A DNA stretch of 64,000 bases from Phallus indusiatus. Lineage: Eukaryota; Basidiomycota; Agaricomycetes; Phallales; Phallaceae. Under the pieces are notes generated by a model. It had not been told where the DNA came from, made no database searches, and worked only from the letters and a program-made list of their open reading frames with translations. Every line of letters starts with the position of its first letter. The first letter of the stretch is position 1. Positions 33,075-44,316 of this stretch are shown here, piece by piece. The translations under genes and the position numbers were made by a program. Location: positions 62,001-126,000 of the forward strand of contig JAQFWX010000067.1 in the NCBI GenBank assembly GCA_027605045.1, read 5' to 3'.

Positions 33075-34264
33075 GGTACTACGATGGTGGAGATGGTGAA
33101 AAGATGATATAGTGGGGAGCTTGCGTGTGCTTGACACTTGTACTGACTTTTTGTACAGAAAGCTTTTCCTAGTAATAAAACTGAGCATTGAAATTGTTTA
33201 TATGTCGATTACGTGTCCATGTCAAATACTTGACACGGATGACGACCATATTCTTCCGGAAGTTGACCAATGGGATTTTGTCAAGTTGTGGATAAATATT
33301 CTTGTCCCCTTGGACGGCTGGCAGATGTCATGTGGCACAATCCTGATAGCTATCAAGTTTGTCTTATCATAATGTGTACCTGTTATCTTTAAACGAGAAA
33401 ATTTGATATGTTGTTGAATGTGGGTATAATGCTGTCAGGCCATGAATCATGACATCAGGTCTCGATCACTGGCGGGCTGGAAATCCGGCACGGGAGCACA
33501 CTGCACCAGCGGCGGTGAGAAACGTTTGTGGAATAATTCTAACACGTAAGTAAAATCAGAGATCGTCAAAGAAGTTAATTTGACACCATGACCTGGACAA
33601 ACACTCACCAATCAGCGTCTTTAGATTATGGTGGATCGGTGGATCGGTTAATGAGTTGGGATAATGTTGGTGGGCGCGTCCACAAGCACCAGACAGGTCG
33701 CCTGGAAGTAGCCGGGGAACAAACCTGTGTTGTCTAATAATTTGTTGCAAACAAATACTTACATGTTTACCGGGAAACCAACCTCGGATTTATTACAGAA
33801 GAACATTCCAAGATGTCGATCTATAGTAATTCACAATTTTTGAGGGAGCAGGCGTGAAGAGTACAAACCGTCGCTCTAAATGGCTATCTCTCAGGCTCTT
33901 AGGTTCATTTTCCAAATAATCACCTCCAGGACCGTGAAAAGGAGATGAATATACTACATCGTTGCCTTCGTATTCGTATCAACACAATTGTAATTTAATA
34001 TTATTTAACATCCTCAAACGTAGTGTGAACATACATAGTATTAAGTTGTATAGGCCATACTCTTAATATAGAATGATCAAATATATGCATCTCGACATAT
34101 GTTCTTTCATTACATGACCGTTAATCTGTAACGTTAAAAACTGACACAGGCCTAATTATATTGTCAACTATCAATTGGTGGAAGAGGTATAGTTTTAAGA
34201 CGAGGGGCATTTAAGAGGGAACAACAAAAAAACCCGTGGCGGACTGCGGAAGAGCTATCATGAT
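33075..34264. other. Intergenic, no gene supported
   Basis: The promoter of the aldo-keto reductase presumably lies at the left end. Nothing else is recognised. Confidence 0.45.
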
Positions 34265-34537
34265 CTAAATGAACTTAGTACTGAGTCCCCCCCCAGGACT
34301 AAAAGGTTTCGTACCCTGCATCTTGCATTCAAGATCCTGGTACAGGATGGAGGCACCGAGAAGAGGTGCAGGTGCTATTTCCTCGACATCCGGCATAAAT
34401 GGCCCAGGATGGGCCTCACTTGCACCTGGACCCGACCCCTGCAGTACGGAGAGGAATCTGATGTCGATTTCCGGAATGCGTTCTTTAACGATGAGAAGAA
34501 CCAACTCCAGAAGCTGTAAGCGTCGGGACGGAGTCAT
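34265..34537 (-). CDS. Possible small protein, 90 aa
   Basis: The ATG at 34537 follows a pyrimidine-rich leader with a CACCTAGT just before it. The product begins MTPSRRLQLLELVLLIVKER, a probable amphipathic helix, then has IPEIDIRFLSVL and a Gly and Pro-rich second half. The frame looks more like coding sequence than its neighbours, and the opposite-strand frame over the same bases is its shadow. I recognise no family. The leader AG could instead be a splice acceptor, making this the last exon of a longer gene. Confidence 0.35.
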   Translation of the reverse strand: MTPSRRLQLLELVLLIVKERIPEIDIRFLSVLQGSGPGASEAHPGPFMPDVEEIAPAPLLGASILYQDLECKMQGTKPFSPGGGLSTKFI

Positions 34538-36367
34538 ACTAGGTGATTTTGGAAAAACGGTTAAGAAGGTGAAGGGGAAAATGGGGTGGGCGAAATCTGT
34601 ACGATAAGCTCACAAAAAATGAGACAATCAAGAATAAAACTGTTGTATTCTATTTAAGAGTGAAATAAATGGAACACTGGAGCCTACCGGAACTGTATTA
34701 TTGACGGTTTATTCAGAGTTCCTTCAGCCTGGGGCCAACCAATCAACGCTAGTTAACGCAAGGGAATTTCAAGCCGAGTTGTGCGAAGCTGATGTTATGG
34801 CGCCAGTTAAATGATCCTATGATTCAAAGAATGCACTGATACATGTTCAGGATACCTTTCCAGATTCTGGACCGAGAGACAGCTTGAAAAGGGTAATCCA
34901 AGTTTTTAAACTTTACGTTCAGTGGCCTTCATTATCGTTATGTTACCGAACCGAGTGGGATAGCTGAATAAAATTAAAAGCACAGTCTTTTTGGGCGATA
35001 TATTATTAATTTGTCTTCAACTTCACGCCCCAATCATCTCACACAGCCTCCAAATCCTCCCACCTTCACACAAGAGCGAAGGTCAATTACAATTGTTCAA
35101 ACTCGTGTTCTTGCTCAATGGAAAAGGCCAAGATTAAGATGGCGAGAAGTGTGTGCCAAACTATTGGCTCGGACAACTTCTCCTGAACTCGCCGCAAAGC
35201 CGCAAGTGCTTTCCAACCTCAGACAGATACGAGAAACGCATAGAGACATATATGGAAAGCAGCCGTGATACTTCTTATTCAGGTCAAACTGTCCAAGCAT
35301 GGAGATTTGGTCATTTCGCGCCCAAGAAAAGAAAAATCCTGTCAGAATCATCATAATCTTGATATCAATATCTTGCTTTGACAGCTTTAATCAATTTTCC
35401 TTCCTAAGATGCGCAGTCGTGACTACTCCGAGTCCAGAATCGTCTTCGAGATTGAATTTCGAGAAGTCCGGTATGAATTTCAAATACGAACCACAAGGAA
35501 AGAGTGAGAATGCGAATGCGTTTTGGCTGCTGTAATTTTCATCAATGACGCCTCAGAGGAATTTCAAGATTCAACTTTAAATGCATCGAGAGAAAAAACC
35601 GTTTCTCACTGCCGTAATTAACTTTCAAGAGTCCGAGTCTGCGCGCATTACGCCCTGAGATTTGAAATTTGAAGAGCGTCAGCGGATCACATGTATATTA
35701 TGGATGATGAAGCGTGTGCAAGAGATTAGGCCCAACCGCCCGTGGTACAAATTATGTTCCAATCAGTGGCAATCATGGCGAGTGGTACAGACTAGTACAG
35801 ATTATGTTCCAATCACTGCGCATGGTACAGGTTATAACTTATGAGTCACCACGCGTGTTGCGGATTATCTTTTAGTCGCCGCGGGTCCTTCCTCGGCGGT
35901 CTATAAATGCTAAACTAAGTAAACACTCTACCCTGGGGGATCTCTAGCACGTTTACCTGATAGCTGTAAGAGAGTAATATCGGCATTTCCCATTCAAAGG
36001 TTATAGGCAGTCGGGCTATCCACTCTAAAGGTATTTGATAGATGAAGGTATTCGCCATGTTGTAAGCTCTTTATAACCCCTTTCAATCTGGATTATCAAC
36101 GACAACATATCATAATGTTTTTCTGAGTCCTGACATTTCCTGGAAGAGCTTCGGAATTCGGATGCCGATTCGGTATTTGGAGCTGTTAGATGACGTAAAC
36201 CATATTCGATTAGCGCTCTGAGCTGGCAGCGAATCACCAACGGACAAAGCGACTGGTCAAACAAAACGACCGATGATATTCCTCTGACGTATCTTCATAT
36301 CATATCTCTCTCTTAAAGATCTTTTTGATTTTATCTTTATTATTTCTCTTTATATCAGTATCGAAAG
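34538..36367. other. Intergenic, possible unassigned exon
   Basis: A forward frame at about 35110-35268 (WKRPRLRWREVCAKLLART and on) looks somewhat like coding sequence but has no ATG in frame and no clear upstream exon. A 50-bp tandem repeat occurs at 35745-35818. The pyrimidine-rich stretch at 36290-36360 is the leader of the gluconokinase gene. Confidence 0.4.
35745..35818 (+). repeat. Short tandem repeat, two units of about 50 bp
   Basis: The string GTACA(A/G)ATTATGTTCCAATCA then (G/C)TG stands at 35745 and again at 35795, and a further TGGTACAG remnant follows near 35821. Confidence 0.55.
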
Positions 36368-37100
36368 ATGAATGCAGAAGAGGAACCGTTTCCTCCAGCT
36401 TTTATTCTCGTTATGGTCAGCCACTTGCGCCTTTCTAATAATCGTACGAAATCTGTGAAATACTAATCACAACATTTCTATCATATCATTGAAGGGTGTC
36501 TCTGGAAGTGGTAAATCGACGCTAGGAAAGGCTCTGGCCGATGAACTGAATATACCATTTTACGATGCCGACGATCTGCATCCGAAGCACAATATTGAGA
36601 AGATGTCGAGGGGTGAACCGCTGACGGATGAAGACCGCGAACCATGGTTGGAGCTCGTCCGGAAAACTGTAGAACACGCCTGTGTCGAACAAGAAGCTGA
36701 AGACCCCAATAAACCGCTGAGGGGCGTTGTAGTAGGATGTTCCGCCCTGAAACGCTATTATCGAGACATCCTCCGAGGAACGCATCAGCCTAAATCAGTA
36801 CCGGAGCCTCTCCGTCCGCCTCATGCTGTGCATCTGCCAACTTATACTGTTTTCATCTCTGGATCTCGACAGACTCTGGAAGATAGAATGACCACTCGTA
36901 AAGGTCATTTTATGAAGGCTGCTATGCTGGACAGTCAGCTTCGGACCTTGGAAAGTCCGGAAGGAGAGGAGGGTGTTGTTACCGTTCAATTGGAAGATTC
37001 CACTGAGGAACAAGTTCGTTGTGCAAAGCAAGGACTTATAGAATTGATCAAGAAGAGACGAGCGGAAAGTACTACTAATGCAACGGAAAAGACCATGTAA
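36368..37100 (+). CDS. Gluconokinase, 217 aa
   Basis: Two exons, 36368-36415 and 36495-37100, join in phase across a 79-nt intron that begins GTCAGC and has a TACTAATC branch site. The start is the ATG at 36368 (MNAEEEPFPPAFILVM), followed directly by the P-loop GVSGSGKST. Further family motifs are DADDLHPKHNIEKMSRGEPL, DEDREPWL, VVVGCSALKRYYRDILRG and RKGHFMKAAMLDSQLRTLE. The enzyme phosphorylates gluconate to 6-phosphogluconate with ATP in the cytosol and feeds the pentose phosphate pathway. The length agrees with fungal and bacterial homologues. The exon 2 frame alone has no ATG before the P-loop, which supports the splice model. Confidence 0.93.
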
Positions 37101-38224
37101 TCTTTTGTTTCGGTTGTTACATGAAAGCCTTATCTCAGTTGTCGCTAATCCAACGATGGTGTCATCGGTGTTTTGAATCGTCCGATCATCAGTTATCCAT
37201 CGACTACTCTTAACAAGTTCTTAACTATGAGCCAGGGCGTTGATGGGTATCCATAGGAAGGGACTTATCGATGATCGATAGCTTCTGTCCCCATTATGCT
37301 GTCGATCATGCAGGAAGAGGAAGTATCAAGAACCTTGACTAACTCCAAGCGTCCTAAGTGACGGAACTTCTCGTTTGGTTAAACTGTCATTAACCCCATC
37401 TTATGATTTCCCATCACGTATCAATTACATCACAAATAAGTATGCATAAGTTTTATTCTCTTCACTCCGGATCTCCCACGTGCGAAAGAGGCTTGTTTTG
37501 CTCGTTCCCGTGGCGCTGGGAACTTCTTTGTTATTTTAATTGATTAGGAAGTTTTATTCATGCTTCGCGGGCTCATAGGTCATGACCAGGACTTGTAATT
37601 CACTTGGTTCGCCGTGAGAATGGATTTCAGGTCTTCCGTGAAGTGTTAGATACTAGTCGGTCATTCAATCACAAACAGGAAAACAGGATATTACGAGGAA
37701 GAATTTTTTCCGGGATTTGAGAGGCCGTCAGAAGAGAGGTGAAAGAAAAGCGACGAGCCTCTATTCGCAGACATTTAATAGCCACGCACTGAAATGAGAG
37801 TCCTGGATAAATGTCGGGAAGAAGAATATCGGAAATGAAGTGCCTCCGTCCATTTAAAGTAATATAGGGGCAAAAGCTAACTTTGGAGAGTGCATTAAGG
37901 AAAAAAATTAGCCTGTTTTGCCGGCCGTTTGAGAAGTTAGGAAACAAAGGTCAATGAGCTTCGACAGGCTTTTTTACCCCCATCCACGCCGAAAACACGA
38001 GTATACTTCCTAAGACTTTTCGCATCCTCTCAACCCAAATGTCGCTCTCGGAAGTTAGGTTAAAGTAGAAGCGGATATCCCGGTCTTGGGGTATGTATGT
38101 ATATCGTAATAAGGCATGCTACACATCGAGTACAGAGTACAGAGTAATCTAAAAGGTAGTAAACGTGAATTAAAGGTAGTAGTCAAACGTCCATTAACGT
38201 GATAAAAGGCTCCTACTATGCTTG
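37101..38224. other. Intergenic, convergent 3' flanks
   Basis: The gluconokinase and the membrane protein gene converge here. A reverse frame at 37669-37947 has no motif and is not called. Confidence 0.5.
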
Positions 38225-39108
38225 TTATCTAAACTCCGCTCGTTCCTTGTCCCAAGGAACACTTGTCACTCCAATTGCGATGTCTGGCAATCCTTCAATA
38301 TTTTCAGTTTCATGAACTTCGTTCTTCGTTTTATCTGTGTCATTCAATTGTATCCGAGGTGATGGCATGGCCACCAGGATTGATACTTGTAAAGTTACTT
38401 CGTCAGTCTTGCTCTCAGGTTTGATCGACGTCGGTGAGGTTAACCTCGTTGGTCGTGGCACATCGAGACCAAATCTCCGGCCTGAGGCAGGCCAAAGTGC
38501 GAAAATCAATTTATGAAAGAGCTCGCCACTTGAATAAAAGAACCGGTCGGTCGGCGATAACTGTGAGAGATATATTAGAGTTTGTCGAGCTTGGAGTTCC
38601 TCTACAGTTTCGGTCGGTGTCTGATCAGGGTGATCTTGCTGTATTGCTGCGGACAGCGGCTAAGAAAAAATGTGTCATAGAACTGTCGCAAAAGTAGTAG
38701 TCAAAAGCGGATTATACCATTATTTCCTCCCATTTCTCTTTCTCTGCGGAAGATATCGACACATCCCACAGCTCCGGCTCCTGCAACTCGGTGGGTTCAT
38801 CATTCTGACTAGCTTCAAAGAGCCGACGTTGTCTCCTCCGTAAATCGAGGTAATGGCGAGAGCCAAGACCGAAAATCATGAATATCTGATTGGTAATTGA
38901 ACATGACCATGAATGAGACGAAACAAAGAAACGAGTAGACGGAATAGAAGCGTACAATGAAAAGAGCTAGAAAGCTAACAAGAAAACCGAAAAGCAAAGT
39001 TGAATTTGGCGGTTTGCGAGTCCCGACACTATCACTAGTAGATCCATTTGGTGCTTGAGGTGTGTTTGTTGGAGCCATGGGCGGGGCCATCGTAAGTAAA
39101 CCTGCCAT
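38225..39108 (-). CDS. Conserved fungal single-pass membrane protein, 251 aa
   Basis: Three exons, 39108-38956, 38885-38718 and 38659-38225, join in phase across introns of 70 and 58 nt. After a Pro, Thr and Ser-rich N-terminus (MAGLLTMAPPMAPTNTP) comes a hydrophobic segment at about residues 37-58 (LLFGFLVSFLALFI then IFMIFGLG). A basic patch (LRRRQRRL) follows at once, then PELWDVSI and KWEEIMPLS, and a soluble tail of about 140 residues. The P-x-LWDV and W-x-x-IMPL pair is a pattern I recall from hypothetical Agaricomycete membrane proteins; no function is known. The positive charge after the span suggests the tail faces the cytosol. Confidence 0.78.
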
Positions 39109-42100
39109 ATTGTGGCATGAAGAAGGGGGAGTGCACGCCCCCTAGGTAATGAGAATGCGTCGCAAAAATGCCGAAAAGCTATATATACGCCCCCAGCGTA
39201 GCGGAACGTGAGATTGCACTTAAAATTCTATCAAATGATTGGTCAGACTGGTCACTGGACCGCAGTCAAGGCATGTTTTGATGCCGAGCAAGGCCGCCGC
39301 CCCTCGGAGCCATCCGAATTTGAATTTACGGAGTCAAGCCCGAAGTCTTTTTTCCAATGAGACAGCAATTTCACTCTTAAAAACTAAAATGAGTCAGGCT
39401 TCACAATATTATTCCTCAAAAATTCATCTGAGATCTGATACTATCACCAAGCTGCATTACATCAGGTCCAATGCTGTAAACAAATTATCATTCAATTGAT
39501 TGTGTTTTCCCTTGCTAGTTCAATGATATGCATTGGAAATAATCACAAACATATACCTTAAAACCCACACACCTTTATTAACCAAAGAGTGGCATACATG
39601 ATTCTTTCAACAAAATTTGATAATATTTGGTCGATGCTGCCGCGGATACACATTGCAATTGACAGTTTCGCGTTGGGTTCATAAAGTAGGACATTGTGGG
39701 CAGCGCCAAAAAATGCGGAGACAGTGTTGATTCAAGCTGTCTTTTAAGAACAAAGTATTAAACAAGAATTTTGGGTAAACTATGTTTGAACATGAAAGGA
39801 AAAGAGAAGAAGGGTCGTGGCATTATGGTAGAAAGCATAATAGATGAGGAAATGAAACATTTCAAAATTTCAGACTCCCTAGGTGGGGATGGGGCAAACA
39901 GAAATCAGAAAAAACTCATTGGGAGATTTGCGGAGGGGATTCCCCCCTGCTCCGCCGGGAGACCTTCGTAGGCCGAGCATGAATCACATCAGACTCATTG
40001 GCCGTTTCGTTCCACATCTTTTCCCTTTCGGACCTTTTCTCCGACTTAAAGCCGGCATCTCGAATGGAGGCGGGATATTTTCCTTATTCCGCTCTGTAAG
40101 GTCCAAAGGACCTCGGACGGTTGCGGGAAGCAAAGGCATTTCAAAGAAGAACGCGAAGTCAATCTATGAAGAATGTGTATGAAAGACGTTTATGTATAGT
40201 GATAAGTAAGATTAGGGATGAAAAAAAGCGCCGCTTTCTTTGGTTAAGGTTGTAGCTGAAATCAGACAAAAGGTAAACGGTGGTTACAGGCTTAAGTTTT
40301 ATACGCCTACATTACGAAATTCATGGACGAACTGTGCAGTACATGTTTTGGGTGGGCTCCCAAGGACGACCGGACAAACAAACTTCGGCATAATCTTACC
40401 TGTACAGTCTTTAGTACCCAAGGAAGCACCATGATTAGGAATGCTTTCTTCTTTGCGATATCTTCTCCGTTTAACATTCAATTGATGTTTATTCTGGAAG
40501 ACTCAGGATTCAGAGGAGATTGAAAAATTTGAAGCGCGAACCTCGGGTGGCCGGCCGTGATTCTGGCTTTCTTGCTACCTCTAGGTTGACCTCATATTCG
40601 AAAAGAATGCACACTAATGAAGAATTATGCAAACACAATCATGCAGGCAGAGTACCGGGGTCTATTGCACTGGAGTCGCACATTGATTGCGATTGTTGGT
40701 TCATCACTGAGCGTACAATGTGTCGCGTTCGTCTAGCGTAGAAAACGGTGTAGGACTCAAGCCTATTGAACCTTGTGGGTATAAAACAATAATATCACCT
40801 TTTTTTTGCTGAACAAACATCATTTTTTTCGTCAAAATTACGAAGTCAGCTCAGATCGACGTAAACTCAACATTTCGTCCGTACGCTTCCCAGTCACATA
40901 ACTCCACGAGGCTTGTGGATTTGCCACTTTGATTGTTTTCTAATGGAAATCAGGAACAATGGCCAGTTTGATTGATATTGCGATACGAACAATCAACTCT
41001 CAACGGTCAACCACACACTCATTGGTAGCTATAACTCTCACTTAATGCGCTGACGCAACCTATCTTATTATAATAGGCCTGTCAGTTCTAACGCAAGACG
41101 AGCGTTTATTAAATAGTTGGTTCATTCTCGAAAATTGGAAGTAAATTGACCTGAGAACGTTATTCGAATGATAGTATCAAAATGACCCAGAATGCAAGAA
41201 TAAAAGAAACGATGACAAACTTGAATGTTCTTCGTACGTCATTTTTCCAGAACTTCCAATATATATTCTCATAAATTACTGCCCAAAATATGGAAAAAAG
41301 AAAACTAGTGTTTTATTGGGCGATTCCGACGAGGTAATGGCTCACAGTTGCCTATCCTGAGCAACTCCACCGATTCGCCTGCCATGTGAAGAAGTTATCC
41401 CTTCAATGTTTTGATGAACAAAAGCCAAGGCTTGTCAAAACCCCAAACCTTAATTGTATACAAAAAAAAACATGACAAGTAGCTGAAACGGAAAGAGGGT
41501 CTTCATGGTTGTCTTTTTGGAGGGTACATGTTGGTTGGACTTGCCACGGCTCATTGTAGATCCCTCCAAATGAATTTGCTATTCAGTCTGGACAGTTTGG
41601 TAAGTGCATCCCCTCCGTTGGGTAGCGAAGAGATGAATTACGTATCATTTAGGTATGTAATATAGATGCAGCGATTCATCTGAGTGCCGTAGCCTTGGAG
41701 GATCTTCGTATTTGTCTCTAAATTCACGATAACAGATACAGAGAATGGAGATACGGGGAAATACCGCAATTTAGGTGTTCATTTCTCTTCCCAAAATATG
41801 ATAATGGTACCATGATCCCTGTACAAGTTTCAGTAAGGCCATGGCGTTTCATCCACGTAACGAACTAATCAAACTTTATTAGAAGAATGAGAGAACAAAG
41901 GGTCATCGCTGTTGTTTTCACTAACGCCCGCGAGTAGCAATGCTTCAAAAAATGTCTTTGAAAAATTACAATGCTACTTTTCCGCAGCTAGTGGCGTTCC
42001 ATAGCCTTGGGCTAGACTAACAGCCCAGGTCTCAATCCCGTTGACACGTGGTTCACATCTGGCCGACGTGCAACCTCGCACCTACATACTGTCAAAACGG

Positions 42101-43385
42101 TAGCTTTCACCGGTCCTTCTCAAAGTTTTTCATTTTTGAAAGCCTGCTATCTAGTTTTTCTCCGTTTATCTTAATTTTTAAAAGGGCAAGGTTGGCGTTA
42201 TTAGTTTTCCGGAAGTCGCATTTCATTTTACAAAACTATTTTGCCAGGCATACGTATCTTAAAAACCTGACTTATTGGCCTTCATGTCTAAAATTTCAAA
42301 ATGAATGAAAGAAAAGGTGATTGCATCTCAACTTCATTCTGAAACCAGAATATGTCAAATGCATTACTCAACTCAACCTGCGATAGTCCCAGTGAGGCTA
42401 CATAATTCTTGAGGTGTCAGAGGCCTGCTGAGTTCTTCTCCGATGAGCGTCGAATACTTGGCTATCGCGTCTGGCTGTCTAACTGAAAAAGGAACGCCAT
42501 CAACATTCATCTTTGTCCGGTGAAATCCTCCGAATATTTTCACCAATTTCCATTAAATCTCAATCTTGGTAAGAACGACTCATTAGATGTGATAGTATGG
42601 CACCTGGCTGAAATCCACACCTTCCGCCACTCATCAAAGATCTTCTCAGCTTGTTCGCGGCGTTTTCAAAATTCCTATCAGTACTTAGTATTGAGTAACA
42701 ACCTAAAGGAGGTTAGGTATTGTCCGGAGTATAACAGGAGGTGATGATACTGACTGATACACGTGTTGGACGGTGCGTAACCGTTAGAGAACGGGAAGTT
42801 AGGTTCAGTTGAGGGAAGGAAATAAGTTCATAACTTTCGAACCTGGGTTTTCTTGATTCTGCTGTGCTGTTATACTTATTGTACTATTGTGCCTCGTACC
42901 TGTCCGTTCAAAACGCAAAGCTGAGCGCACAAAAGGGACCAAGCCTATTATTATAGGGGCCGCTCAGTGCCGAGAAGGATGAGGTCATCTCCACGTGATG
43001 GAACGCGATGTTCAGCCTTGGTTTGCTTAAGCGCTCCGGTTCAACTAATGGACTTTCGGCCTGTATGACTCAATGACTGTTAAATGGTACCAATTACAAA
43101 CAAAATTTCGTATCAATTTCATATTGTACATGTAAAATCAAAATCTAAAACCATTAGGACGTAAAACATAAAGAAAGTTCAGCATAGAAAATAAGGGTGA
43201 AAGTCCGTTTCTACGAAGGAAGGTGATACATAGGCAATACATAATAGAGGAATTTGACATAACAATACAGAGACGATTACTTCCATTATGATTAGGAAGG
43301 GGTATGTCAATAAAGAATCGGGGTATAAAGATTTAATAAAACAAGAGCCGGCATTACAACATTTGATCAGAAAGAAGAGAAGGAA
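39109..43385. other. Intergenic, no gene firmly supported
   Basis: Frames at 39771-40741 on the forward strand lack motifs. On the reverse strand 42385-42520 reads FSVRQPDAIAKYSTLIGEE and on to a stop after a CTTTTTCAG acceptor-like site, and 42610-42670 has a coding-like QAEKIFDEWRKVW in another frame. These may be exons of an unknown gene but could not be joined. Confidence 0.35.
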
Positions 43386-44252
43386 CTACGAGCCAGTCCA
43401 GAACTTGACGGTCTTGTCCGCGTGTCGAAGGTGCAGAATCCAAGTATCAGAACCCTTAACGGGCTCAAGACCTTGGAAAACCGTTGCCTTCTCCAACCAG
43501 TCAATACGTCTCAACCCGTTACTTCTTTCGTATTCCTTATCATTGTGCGTTGGTTGCCTCCGCACACGACGCATCCAGGCCTGTCTTACGTCTTCCCGGG
43601 TGTGCTCATCAGCGGAATGCCATTCTTCACCCGACGCGTGTTTCCGAAGGAAGCGAAAGAGACCTTCTAGAACATCGCCTACGGTGAGGGTGGCGTGTGT
43701 CTCTGATGTCGGGTAAAGTGTGATTGGCCAAGGTAACAACGGAGAAGAAATGCGCATCTTCTGCAGGGGTGGGTATGTCGCAGGTCTATTAAGTTGTGAT
43801 TCAGAAAGTTCGAATAAAGATGATGAGCCTGGATAGATTAATGTCGCTTGAGAAGGAGGGTGCGAGAGATTGTACTTTATGCGAACGTCATCCGGATTAG
43901 GGTGGTACTTCAGTAGCGGGTCGACGGTATAGCCTGGATTAGGGGCCGAATACGTTCGTGTGCGCAAACGAGTTGAATTATGTACATTCGTAGGTACGTA
44001 TGGTTGTGAGGCTTGAGACGAGGAAGAATAAGATGAAGCTGGCGACGACAGATACGCTGGATGTTCATATTCATATCTTGGGGGACGATGTGTCCGAGAC
44101 GATGTTACAGATGGCATGGGGCGAGTTGACTTCGAGTTAGATGTGCAACCAACGCCCAATGCTTCGAAATATTTAGCCATTCTGTGGTGTTGGTACGTCG
44201 ATGTAGACGTCGACGCTGGGTTTGATGGAGCGGAAGAATAGTAGAAACTCAT
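43386..44252 (-). CDS. DUF6699 domain protein, 288 aa
   Basis: This is a single-exon gene starting at the ATG at 44252 (MSFYYSSAPSNPASTS). The first 110 residues are rich in Ser, Pro, Thr and Tyr and probably disordered. The DUF6699 domain follows: VDPLLKYHP, NLSHPPSQATL, RPATYPPLQKMRI, LPWPITLYP, VTVGDVL-like LTVGDVLEGLF, and near the end GLRRIDWLEKATVFQGLEP. The family is widespread in mushrooms and its function is unknown. The C-terminal third is very close to that of the 55227 gene, so the two are paralogues. A TATA box lies about 60 bp upstream. Confidence 0.9.
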   Translation of the reverse strand: MSFYYSSAPSNPASTSTSTYQHHRMAKYFEALGVGCTSNSKSTRPMPSVTSSRTHRPPRYEYEHPAYLSSPASSYSSSSQASQPYVPTNVHNSTRLRTRTYSAPNPGYTVDPLLKYHPNPDDVRIKYNLSHPPSQATLIYPGSSSLFELSESQLNRPATYPPLQKMRISSPLLPWPITLYPTSETHATLTVGDVLEGLFRFLRKHASGEEWHSADEHTREDVRQAWMRRVRRQPTHNDKEYERSNGLRRIDWLEKATVFQGLEPVKGSDTWILHLRHADKTVKFWTGS

Positions 44253-44309
44253 GGTGGTAATGGTTTCTGCGAGAGGAGATAAACGAAAGACAGAAGAGAC
44301 GTATCATCT

Positions 44310-44316
44310 TATATAT
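44310..44316 (-). promoter_or_regulatory. TATA box of the 44252 DUF6699 gene
   Basis: The sequence reads ATATATA on the reverse strand about 60 bp before the ATG. Confidence 0.5.

Noticed and set aside
42385..42670. Coding-like fragments on the reverse strand
   Set aside because: The two fragments are in frames that I could not join by valid splice sites.
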